The notes under the pieces are model-generated. The model saw only the letters and a program-made list of their open reading frames with translations. It was not told the origin of the DNA and did not search any database. A stretch of 5,039 nt of DNA, taken from NCBI GenBank assembly GCA_004557735.1, contig SFFV01000042.1, positions 1-5,039 of the forward strand. Direction: 5' to 3'. This document shows, one piece after another, positions 1 to 5,039 of the stretch. Position 1 is the stretch's first letter, and the number at the start of each line of letters is the position of its first letter. The position numbers and the translations under genes were made by a program. This DNA is from Clostridiales bacterium (GTDB taxonomy: Bacteria > Bacillota > Clostridia > Oscillospirales > Oscillospiraceae).

Positions 1-1027
1 CCTCGATGCTCCAGTACTGTGCAACATCGCCGTCGTAGGCTTCGAACATTTCGTTATAAAGATCCTCCGCCGTCGGGAATTCCGCGGTGAGATCCCAGGT
101 CCTGCCGCTTGTCGATGCAAAGCCGCCGTCGTCGGTAAACTTGCCGAAGCCGCGGTCAAGCATCGTATAAGCCACCTGCAAGCCGGTATTGGCGAGCACC
201 TCCTCGCGCGTGTACGGCGTGCGCAGCGCGATCGTGCCGCTGTAGTTCTCCATCGTATAATCCACGAGTGCCTGCGCATCGTTGCGCCAGGCGTTGTCGA
301 TCGCGTCGCGGATCTCATCGGCACGGACGGTGTCGTATTCGTCGAGCGCCTGCTGCGCTTTGACAACGTCGGCGTCCTGATCCGCATTCTCCTCGCTTAC
401 GCCCTTTTCCACGGCCGCGCGTCTGGCATCCTCGACGGCCTTTTCAAGATCGGCCTCGTATTTGCCGCCGTTGTAGATCTCGTCATAGATCATCATGTAC
501 TTGCCATACATATCCGAATCCATGCCGTTCCAGTAAAGAGCGATCCCGTCAATGGGGAGACGATTGATCGTATACGGACCCTCATAGCTCTCGTCCATAA
601 GGACATAATACGTAAAGAGAAGATCGTCCGCCGTAAGCTCCGCGCCGTCGGCACAGCGGAGGCCCTTCTGCAGGCGGATCGTAACGGACGCCGTTCCGTC
701 CGAGCCGGTCGTGCGGGTGATCTCGGCCGGGGCACGGTTCCCCTCCACGGCACGCAGGGAGAGTTGCGTCATTTCGGAAACGGCCTTGTCGCCGTCCGTC
801 TCCGCAAAGAACGGGCTGAACACGCCGTCCATTTTTTCATAGGTGATCTGTCTCGGCTCCGGCGTCGCCTCCGGTTGATCGGAAAAAACGAGATCCGAAC
901 CGGGAACGGGCGTTTCGGTCGGCGCGATCACGCTCATAACGCTGTCCACCGTGAGCGAACAGCCGGTGAGCGCGAGCAGGATCGGTATCAGCAGAGCCGC
1001 AGCCGCGGCCCGAATGGATTTCTTCAT
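1..1027 (-). CDS. ABC-transporter solute-binding lipoprotein, family 5 (oligopeptide/dipeptide type), C-terminus outside window
   Basis: This is the N-terminal 342 residues of an extracytoplasmic solute-binding protein that would deliver peptides (or a related solute) to an ABC importer. A lipoprotein signal is clear: basic start (MKK, R6), an Ala/Leu-rich hydrophobic stretch at residues 7-20, and lipobox L-T-G-C with the lipidated Cys at 23. A Pro/Glu/Thr-rich linker (36-58) follows. The mature domain has family 5 landmarks: GVFSPFFAET (68-77), MTQLSL (86-91), then IRLQKGLRCADG and LTADDLLFTYYVL (117-143). Residues about 165-300 form a charged, helix-rich stretch (for example 172-230) that lengthens the usual fold. 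The ATG at 1027 has an AAAGGAG site 7 bases upstream. The frame stays open to the window edge. Permease and ATPase genes are not in view, so the substrate is unassigned. The family call is by remembered motifs, not by a search. Confidence 0.87.
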   Translation of the reverse strand, partial: MKKSIRAAAAALLIPILLALTGCSLTVDSVMSVIAPTETPVPGSDLVFSDQPEATPEPRQITYEKMDGVFSPFFAETDGDKAVSEMTQLSLRAVEGNRAPAEITRTTGSDGTASVTIRLQKGLRCADGAELTADDLLFTYYVLMDESYEGPYTINRLPIDGIALYWNGMDSDMYGKYMMIYDEIYNGGKYEADLEKAVEDARRAAVEKGVSEENADQDADVVKAQQALDEYDTVRADEIRDAIDNAWRNDAQALVDYTMENYSGTIALRTPYTREEVLANTGLQVAYTMLDRGFGKFTDDGGFASTSGRTWDLTAEFPTAEDLYNEMFEAYDGDVAQYWSIE

Positions 1028-1034
1028 ACCAATG

Positions 1035-1041
1035 CTCCTTT
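1035..1041 (-). promoter_or_regulatory. Ribosome binding site of the solute-binding lipoprotein
   Basis: Read on the minus strand this is AAAGGAG, separated by 7 bases from the ATG at 1027-1025. It fixes the start so that the protein begins exactly with a lipoprotein signal peptide. Confidence 0.85.
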
Positions 1042-1050
1042 CGTCTTATT

Positions 1051-1079
1051 AAAATATCATAATCCGCTTTTTCTGTCAA
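1051..1079 (-). promoter_or_regulatory. Sigma-A type promoter for the solute-binding lipoprotein
   Basis: On the minus strand a perfect -35 box TTGACA (1079-1074) is followed by a 17-base spacer and TATTTT (1056-1051, 4 of 6 matches to TATAAT). Transcription would start near 1044, leaving a very short leader before the ribosome binding site at 1041-1035, so the exact start may lie a little upstream. A second TTGACA lies at 1113-1108, but no equally good -10 box follows it at 17 bases. Confidence 0.6.
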
Positions 1080-1080
1080 T

Positions 1081-1108
1081 TTGTGTTATGTAAACTATTT
1101 TATATTAT
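1081..1108 (+). promoter_or_regulatory. Candidate promoter for the Noc-like gene
   Basis: A good -10 box TATTAT (1103-1108, 5 of 6) is preceded at 16 bases by the weak -35 TTGTGT (1081-1086). Transcription would start near 1115, downstream of the in-frame GTG at 1083 and ATG at 1109, which favours a start further in (TTG 1182). It lies back to back with the minus-strand promoter, only 1 base away from its -35 box, so the two would compete for RNA polymerase or share a regulator. Confidence 0.45.
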
Positions 1109-1166
1109 GTCAACTTTCGTCCGCATCCGCACACCGACGCTCCTATACTGGAAGCAGACGGACACG

Positions 1167-1173
1167 AGAGGGG
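1167..1173 (+). promoter_or_regulatory. Ribosome binding site deciding the TTG start of the Noc-like gene
   Basis: AGAGGGG lies 8 bases before an in-frame TTG at 1182. The upstream in-frame starts GTG 1083 and ATG 1109 have no purine-rich site before them. A second good site (GGAG, 1199-1202) sits 6 bases before an in-frame ATG at 1209, so the start is TTG 1182 or ATG 1209; the sequence alone does not settle it. Confidence 0.5.
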
Positions 1174-1181
1174 CGGCACGT

Positions 1182-1682
1182 TTGAACGGAGAACTTACGG
1201 AGAGCGAAATGCTGCGGCTGCTCCGATCGCGCACGCTCAGCGTTTGGGAGGACGTGCCTCTTCTCCGGGAGTATATACGGCTTTGCGGCATAACGCAGTC
1301 GGAATGTGCGGCGCGGCTCGGAAGATCGCAGTCATCGGTGGCAAACCGCCTGCGGCTGCTGCGCCTTACGGACGGGGAACGGCGCGCCATGGAGGAAGCC
1401 GGGCTTTCGGAGCGCCACGCCAGAGCTTTACTCCGTCTGACAGACGCGGAGCAGCGTAAGGCGGCGCTGCGCGTCATTTTGCAGAGGCATTTGAGCGTTG
1501 CGGAGACGGAGGGCTATGTGGAGACGCTTCTCCGCCCGCCGGAGCGCCGCGAGCTCGGCGCTCTGCTTGCAGAGGTGCGCCGTCTGCTGGATGCGGGCGT
1601 TTGCACGGACGCGGAAGAAGCCGTATTCCCCGGCGGACTTTCCGTTACGCTCTTTTTTCCGCGAACCGACACTTTTCCATGA
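1182..1682 (+). CDS. Small Noc/ParB-like DNA-binding protein lacking the N-terminal CTPase domain
   Basis: With the TTG start the product has 166 residues (157 from ATG 1209; up to 191 or 199 from upstream codons with no ribosome binding site). Residues 26-62 form the ParB/Noc helix-turn-helix, with TQSECAARLG then RSQSSVANRLRLLRL. LSERHARALLRL (75-86) and a LSVAETE element (104-110) follow, in the same order as in Noc. The C-terminal part (about 122-161) has a helix with an ALLAEVRRLLDAG pattern and ends in the strand LSVTLFFPR, resembling the Noc dimerisation domain. By homology it binds DNA as a dimer. What is missing is the N-terminal CTP-binding domain (GERR-type motif) and Noc's N-terminal membrane-binding segment, so clamp formation and spreading are not expected. 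Canonical Noc is roughly 280 residues. The protein is Arg-rich. No terminator separates it from the rpsO promoter that begins 9 bases after its stop. Its actual role is unknown. Confidence 0.83.
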   Translation: MNGELTESEMLRLLRSRTLSVWEDVPLLREYIRLCGITQSECAARLGRSQSSVANRLRLLRLTDGERRAMEEAGLSERHARALLRLTDAEQRKAALRVILQRHLSVAETEGYVETLLRPPERRELGALLAEVRRLLDAGVCTDAEEAVFPGGLSVTLFFPRTDTFP

Positions 1683-1690
1683 TTTTATGC

Positions 1691-1719
1691 TTTACAAGGG
1701 GCGGGAAATGTGGTAGGAT
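1691..1719 (+). promoter_or_regulatory. rpsO promoter with extended -10
   Basis: TTTACA (1691-1696, 5 of 6), a 17-base spacer, and TAGGAT (1714-1719, 4 of 6) preceded directly by TGG (1711-1713), an extended -10 TGn motif. Transcription would start near 1726. The promoter sits immediately after the stop of the Noc-like gene, giving rpsO its own transcript start. Confidence 0.72.
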
Positions 1720-1725
1720 AATCGA

Positions 1726-1815
1726 GCGTACGTCCGCCGCGCTCAGTTTCCGGCCGCCTTTCAGCCGATACTTAGCCGCACGGGAAGCGAGAATCAAGAA
1801 AGGATCGAAATTGCT
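1726..1815 (+). promoter_or_regulatory. rpsO 5' leader, possible S15 autoregulatory element
   Basis: The predicted transcript has about 90 untranslated bases. A fold can be drawn by eye: 1742-1744 pairs with 1789-1791 and 1747-1751 with 1782-1786 (one U-G pair at 1749/1784 next to a C-G pair), around a 2x2 internal loop. The enclosed arm offers a small CGGC/GCCG hairpin (1751-1754 with 1764-1767). S15 represses its own mRNA through leader structures in several bacteria, and those structures differ between phyla. Assigning that role here is inference. The ribosome binding site AAAGGA (1799-1804) follows just after the outer stem. Confidence 0.35.
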
Positions 1816-2082
1816 ATGATCACGAAAGACCAGAAGACCGTCGTTATCGACGCCAACAAAACCCACGAGGGTGACACCGGTTCTCCGGAAGTTCAGATCG
1901 CCATCCTCACCGAGCGCATCCGTCAGCTGACGGAGCATCTCAAGAAGCACCCCAACGACGACCACAGCCGTCTGGGTATGTACAAGATGGTCGGCAAGCG
2001 CCGCCGTCTGCTGGAGTACCTGTCCCGCAAGGACATCGAGCGTTACCGCGCCATTATCGCGAAACTGGGTATCCGCAAGTAA
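1816..2082 (+). CDS. rpsO: 30S ribosomal protein S15
   Basis: This 88-residue protein has the full S15 pattern: THEGDTGSPEVQIAILTERI (16-35), LTEHLKKHPNDDHSR (38-52), then LGMYKMVGKRRRLLEYL (53-69) and a basic C-terminus ending KLGIRK. The length matches the usual 88-89 residues. S15 is a primary binder of the central domain of 16S rRNA at a three-way junction, nucleates assembly of the platform with S6, S18 and S11, and contributes to a bridge with the 50S subunit. The ATG is preceded by AAAGGA with an 11-base gap, slightly long. It has its own promoter and a strong terminator behind it. It lies 125 bases upstream of pnp, the conserved bacterial arrangement. Nothing in the protein is abnormal. 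Confidence 0.99.
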   Translation: MITKDQKTVVIDANKTHEGDTGSPEVQIAILTERIRQLTEHLKKHPNDDHSRLGMYKMVGKRRRLLEYLSRKDIERYRAIIAKLGIRK

Positions 2083-2120
2083 TTCGCGGAAACCTCTGCC
2101 GAAGGTTATGAAGGTTTTTT

Positions 2121-2159
2121 TACGGAGGGACAAGTGAATACTGTCCCTCCGTATTTTTT
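2121..2159 (+). terminator. Intrinsic terminator after rpsO
   Basis: A perfect 12-bp stem (TACGGAGGGACA at 2121-2132 with its complement at 2142-2153) encloses a 9-base loop and is followed by six T residues (2154-2159). It ends the rpsO transcript. The gap to pnp is only 48 bases, so pnp would need read-through or a weak promoter in 2160-2190; I see no convincing promoter there. The hairpin may also be a processing or PNPase-entry point. Confidence 0.92.
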
Positions 2160-2207
2160 ATTATTTGTTTTGTTTGCAAGTGTGAATAAAAAAGGAGTAA
2201 CAAAAGA

Positions 2208-4325
2208 ATGATCATCTCTCACAAGGAATTTCCGAATTACAAGCGTTACGAAATGGACTACTGCGGCCGTCCGTTCTTCATGGAGGTCGGCAAGATGGCC
2301 GAGCTTTGCAACGCTTCCGTTCTCGTCGGCTACGGCGACACCCGCGTTCTCGTGACCGCTACCGCTTCTGCGCGCCCGAAGGACGGTATCGACTACTTCC
2401 CTCTCGCCGTGGACTTCAACGAAAAGCTCTACGCCGTCGGCCGTATCCCCGGCAGCTTCAACCGCCGCGAAGGCCGTCCGTCTCTGAACGCCGTGCTCGC
2501 GAGCCGTCTCATTGACCGCCCGATGCGCCCGCTCTTCCCGTCCGATCTGCGCAACGATGTTGTCATCGCCTGCGAGGTGCTCGCCGTTGACCGCGACTGC
2601 TCCCCGGAGATCGCCGCGATGATCGGCGCTTCCACCGCCGTTTCGATTTCCGATATCCCGTTCAACGGCCCCATCGCCGGCATCGTCCTCGGCTGGGACG
2701 GTGAAAAATTCCTCTTCAACCCCACCGCCGCCGAGAAGGAAACCAACCGCATGACGACGACCATCGCCGCCACGCACAAGAAGATCGTCATGATCGAGTC
2801 CGAGGCCGACCAGGTGCCCGACGACGTCATGTACGAGGGTATCGTGCAGGCGCACGAGATGGTGCAGCCGATGCTCGATCTCATCGACCGTATGGTCGCC
2901 GAGATCGGCAAGCCCAAGTTCTCCTATGAGCACGCCGCGTTCGACGACGAGCTTTTTGAAAAGCTCGTCGAGAACGAGTTTGCCGGTATGGAATACTGCA
3001 TGGACACCGACGACAAGAACGTCCGCGAGGCCCGCGTGAACGAGTGGGTCACCGCGATGCAGGAAAAGTATGAGGCCGACCATCCCGAGATCATGCAGTA
3101 CATGGACGAGATCCTCTACAAGCTGCAGAAAAAGGTCGTCAAAAAGTGGCTGCTCGCCGGCAAGCGTGTGGACGGCCGCGCCATGAACGAGATCCGCCCG
3201 CTCGGCGCGGAAGTCGGCGTGCTGCCTGTTGTCCACGGCTCCGCCCTCTTTACCCGCGGCCAGACACAGGTGCTCTCCATCGCCACGCTGAACACACTCT
3301 CCGCCGCCCAGAAGCTCGACACCATCTGGGACGAGACCGAGAAGCGCTTCCTGCACCACTACAACATGCCCTCCTACTCGACCGGCGAGGCGCGTGCCGC
3401 CCGCAGTACCGGCCGCCGCGAATACGGCCACGGCGCTCTTGTGGAGAAGGCGCTCCAGTCTGTCATTCCGTCCGTGGAGGATTTCCCCTACGCCATCCGC
3501 GTGGTGAGCGAGGTGCTCTCCTCCAACGGCTCCACCTCGCAAGGTTCCATCTGCGGCACGACGCTTGCGCTCATGGACGCCGGTGTGCCTCTGAAGGCCC
3601 CTGTTGCCGGCATCAGCTGCGGTCTCATTCAGGACGGAGATAGCTTTACCACGTTTATCGATATTCAGGGCGTGGAGGACTTCCACGGCGAGATGGACTT
3701 CAAGGTCGCCGGTACGAAGGACGGAATCACCGCCATCCAGATGGATCTGAAAAACGACGGTCTCAAGCACGAGATCATCAAGGAAGCCTTCGCCATCACG
3801 AAGGAAGCCCGCTTCCAGATCCTCGACGAGGTCATGCTCAAGGCCATACCCGAGCCGCGCCGCGAGCTTGCCAAGACCGCTCCCAAGATGATCCAGATGA
3901 AGATCAACCCCGACAAGATCCGCGATGTCATCGGCTCCGGCGGAAAGGTCATCCAGAAGATCACTGCCGACACCAACACGAAAATCGACATCACCGACGA
4001 CGGCAACATCTACATTGCCTCCGAGGATATCGAGGCCTGCCGCGCCGCACGCAAGACCATCGAGAACATCGTCTTTGAGCCGGAGGTCGGCGCGCTCTAC
4101 TACGGCCGCGTCTCCAACATCCGTTCCGACTTTGGCGCGTGGGTCGAGCTGGCTCCGGGCAAGGACGGCCTTGTGAAGATCAAGGATCTTGAGTTCAAGC
4201 GCACCGAGAAGGTCGAGGACGTGCTCAACATCGGCGATATGACCTGGGTAAAGGTCATGAACGTCGGTCCCAAGGGCATCGATCTCAGCCGCAAGGACGC
4301 GCTCAAGGAGCGCGGCGAAGCCTGA
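2208..4325 (+). CDS. pnp: Polynucleotide phosphorylase (polyribonucleotide nucleotidyltransferase)
   Basis: A complete 705-residue PNPase. It degrades RNA 3' to 5' using phosphate, releasing nucleoside diphosphates, and can run in reverse to add tails. It acts in the cytoplasm as a ring-shaped trimer, often with RNase E/Y-type degradosomes. Domains in order: first RNase PH domain (about 13-210), helical linker (about 240-315), catalytic second RNase PH domain (about 318-530), KH domain (about 559-620, loop G576-S-G-G579) and S1 domain (about 627-695). Family motifs are present: TGRREYGHGAL (401-411), LMDAGVP (455-461), and the metal-site segment with D491, D497 and K499 (equivalent to E. coli D486, D492 and K494). 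The start has AAAGGAG (2191-2197) 10 bases upstream. Sense Leu TTA/CTA and Ser TCA codons are absent, in keeping with strongly biased codon use in a well-expressed gene. The S1 domain carries unusual substitutions. Confidence 0.99.
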   Translation: MIISHKEFPNYKRYEMDYCGRPFFMEVGKMAELCNASVLVGYGDTRVLVTATASARPKDGIDYFPLAVDFNEKLYAVGRIPGSFNRREGRPSLNAVLASRLIDRPMRPLFPSDLRNDVVIACEVLAVDRDCSPEIAAMIGASTAVSISDIPFNGPIAGIVLGWDGEKFLFNPTAAEKETNRMTTTIAATHKKIVMIESEADQVPDDVMYEGIVQAHEMVQPMLDLIDRMVAEIGKPKFSYEHAAFDDELFEKLVENEFAGMEYCMDTDDKNVREARVNEWVTAMQEKYEADHPEIMQYMDEILYKLQKKVVKKWLLAGKRVDGRAMNEIRPLGAEVGVLPVVHGSALFTRGQTQVLSIATLNTLSAAQKLDTIWDETEKRFLHHYNMPSYSTGEARAARSTGRREYGHGALVEKALQSVIPSVEDFPYAIRVVSEVLSSNGSTSQGSICGTTLALMDAGVPLKAPVAGISCGLIQDGDSFTTFIDIQGVEDFHGEMDFKVAGTKDGITAIQMDLKNDGLKHEIIKEAFAITKEARFQILDEVMLKAIPEPRRELAKTAPKMIQMKINPDKIRDVIGSGGKVIQKITADTNTKIDITDDGNIYIASEDIEACRAARKTIENIVFEPEVGALYYGRVSNIRSDFGAWVELAPGKDGLVKIKDLEFKRTEKVEDVLNIGDMTWVKVMNVGPKGIDLSRKDALKERGEA

Positions 4326-4352
4326 TTCTGCGAGACTCTGTTGACAATATGT

Positions 4353-4380
4353 ACGGCGGGGGCTTTGCTCCCGCCGTTTT
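4353..4380 (+). terminator. GC-rich hairpin with short T tract between pnp and the M16 peptidase
   Basis: ACGGCGGG (4353-4360) pairs with CCCGCCGT (4370-4377). A G-U and a G-C pair extend the stem to 10 bp with a CTTTG loop, and four T residues (4377-4380) end the structure. This is a plausible but incomplete intrinsic terminator because the T run is short and stops in CC. It likely attenuates transcription from pnp into the peptidase gene or protects the pnp mRNA 3' end. Confidence 0.7.
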
Positions 4381-4390
4381 CCTCCGGAGG
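4381..4390 (+). promoter_or_regulatory. Palindromic ribosome binding site of the M16 peptidase
   Basis: CCTCCGGAGG is a perfect 10-base palindrome whose right half is the GGAGG ribosome binding site, 5 bases before the ATG at 4396. The left half is complementary to it. The site starts directly at the end of the hairpin's T run. No convincing promoter was found between pnp and this gene, so it is probably co-transcribed with pnp. Confidence 0.8.
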
Positions 4391-4395
4391 TTCCC

Positions 4396-5039
4396 ATGTA
4401 CGAAATCATTACCTTACCGAACGGCGTGCGTATCGCTTACGAGAAAATGTCCGGCGTGCGCTCCGCCGCCGTCGGCATCTGGGTCGGCGTCGGCTCGCGC
4501 TATGAAAAACACGGCGAGGAGGGCAGCGCCCACTTCATTGAACACATGCTCTTCAAGGGCACAGAGAAAAGCACTGCCGCCGAGCTCGCCGGGCGCATGG
4601 ACGCCATCGGCGGGCAGATCAACGCCTTCACCTCCCGCGATTCCACCTGCTTCTATGCGCGCGTTCTGGACAGCCATCTCGATGAGGCGTCCGATATCCT
4701 GTGCGAAATGTTTTTTGATTCCCTTTTCTCGGAATCGGACGTCGTCAACGAGCGCGGCGTCGTTCTCGAGGAGATCGACATGTACCGCGATACGCCGGAG
4801 GATATCGTCGTGGAACAGCTTATGGGCAAAGCGTTCCCCGGCGCGCTCGGAAAGCCGGTGCTGGGCCGTCCCGCCTCGCTCAACGGTATGACCGGCGCAT
4901 CGCTCCGCGCGTTCAAGGAGCGCGAATACAGCCCCGGGCGAATCGTTGTTTCCGTATGCGGCAGCTTCACGGAGGAAAATCTCGCGCGGCTGTGCGGCCG
5001 CTTTTCCGCGCTGGCGCCGTCGCGTCCCGCGGCTTGCCG
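4396..5039 (+). CDS. M16-family zinc metallopeptidase (insulinase/processing-peptidase type), C-terminus outside window
   Basis: The first 214 residues of an M16B-type peptidase, related to B. subtilis YmxG/MlpA, which is also encoded downstream of pnp. The inverted zinc motif HFIEH (46-50) supplies His46, the catalytic base Glu49 and His50. NERGVVLEEI (118-127) supplies Glu126, spaced from His50 exactly as in beta-type mitochondrial processing peptidase, and Glu119 matches another conserved Glu. MDAIGGQINAFTSRDST (68-84) is a further family signature. Full proteins are about 410-430 residues, so roughly half is visible. No signal peptide is seen, so it is expected in the cytoplasm, where it would cleave peptides or protein extensions in its closed chamber; the natural substrate is not known from sequence. 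The start has a strong GGAGG. The gene follows pnp by 70 bases, with a hairpin between them. Confidence 0.96.
   Translation, partial: MYEIITLPNGVRIAYEKMSGVRSAAVGIWVGVGSRYEKHGEEGSAHFIEHMLFKGTEKSTAAELAGRMDAIGGQINAFTSRDSTCFYARVLDSHLDEASDILCEMFFDSLFSESDVVNERGVVLEEIDMYRDTPEDIVVEQLMGKAFPGALGKPVLGRPASLNGMTGASLRAFKEREYSPGRIVVSVCGSFTEENLARLCGRFSALAPSRPAAC

Noticed and set aside
764..1093. Plus-strand open frame opposite the start of the lipoprotein gene
   Set aside because: It is Arg/His-rich, runs antisense through the signal-peptide region and its promoter, and has no protein family signature.
1083..1181. Residual N-terminal ParB domain upstream of the mini-Noc start
   Set aside because: The translation of this stretch in frame has no GERR-type or other CTP-binding motif and overlaps promoter elements, so it is most likely not coding.
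1645..2133. Minus-strand open frame opposite rpsO and its leader
   Set aside because: It overlaps an unambiguous S15 gene, its promoter and part of its terminator, and shows no family motif; an antisense shadow.
2165..2192. Possible pnp promoter (TTGTTT with TAAAAA 16 bases later)
   Set aside because: Both boxes are weak and the region is just AT-rich. It cannot be distinguished from chance, although some promoter here is not excluded.
4341..4369. Perfect TTGACA at 4341-4346 as a promoter for the M16 peptidase
   Set aside because: At 17 bases the sequence is TTTGCT inside the GC-rich hairpin, with no acceptable -10 box at 16-18 bases. Transcription from it would also start within or past the terminator-like stem.
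2106..4409. A 767-codon open frame on the minus strand, antisense to all of pnp
   Set aside because: Its codons are in exact register with the pnp codons, so it is open simply because pnp has no TTA, CTA or TCA codons. The product is a low-complexity His/Asp/Val/Leu/Gly-rich translation, it has no recognisable motif, and it crosses both intergenic hairpins.

Overview
This 5,039-base window looks like chromosomal DNA from a fairly GC-rich member of the Clostridia (Firmicutes), probably near the Oscillospiraceae/Ruminococcaceae. The evidence is the rpsO-pnp-M16 peptidase gene order (compare Bacillus subtilis rpsO-pnpA-ylxY-ymxG/mlpA), strong AGGAGG-type ribosome binding sites, a Noc-type DNA-binding protein, and a clostridial-style lipoprotein solute-binding protein. 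No tRNA, rRNA, CRISPR array, insertion sequence or phage gene was seen. The taxonomic placement is an inference.

Layout. Positions 1-1027 (minus strand) hold the N-terminal 342 residues of a family 5 (oligopeptide-type) ABC-transporter solute-binding lipoprotein; its C-terminus lies outside the window. Positions 1028-1181 are an AT-rich divergent intergenic region with a good minus-strand promoter, a weaker plus-strand promoter, and repeated TGT(C/A)AA motifs. Positions 1182-1682 (plus) encode a small Noc/ParB-like protein. It keeps the helix-turn-helix core and a Noc-like C-terminus but has no N-terminal CTP-binding domain. Positions 1691-1815 hold an extended -10 promoter and a roughly 90-nt leader for rpsO. 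Ribosomal protein S15 (1816-2082) is followed by a strong terminator (2121-2159), then full-length polynucleotide phosphorylase (2208-4325), a GC-rich hairpin (4353-4380), and the start of an M16-family zinc peptidase (4396 to the end).

How the parts fit. rpsO and pnp form the classical translation/RNA-decay pair: S15 builds the 30S subunit, and PNPase degrades RNA from the 3' end. The terminator between them suggests that pnp is expressed by partial read-through, by a promoter not clearly visible, or both. The M16 peptidase is a conserved neighbour in Firmicutes without an obvious mechanistic link. The solute-binding protein is transcribed divergently and is functionally separate.

The most interesting item is the mini-Noc protein. 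Residues matching the published Noc-versus-ParB specificity positions are of Noc type (Q50, R56, R61, R78, counted from the TTG start). The module needed for CTP-dependent clamping and the N-terminal membrane-targeting segment of canonical Noc are both missing, and the upstream spacer is too short to hide them as a frameshifted fragment.
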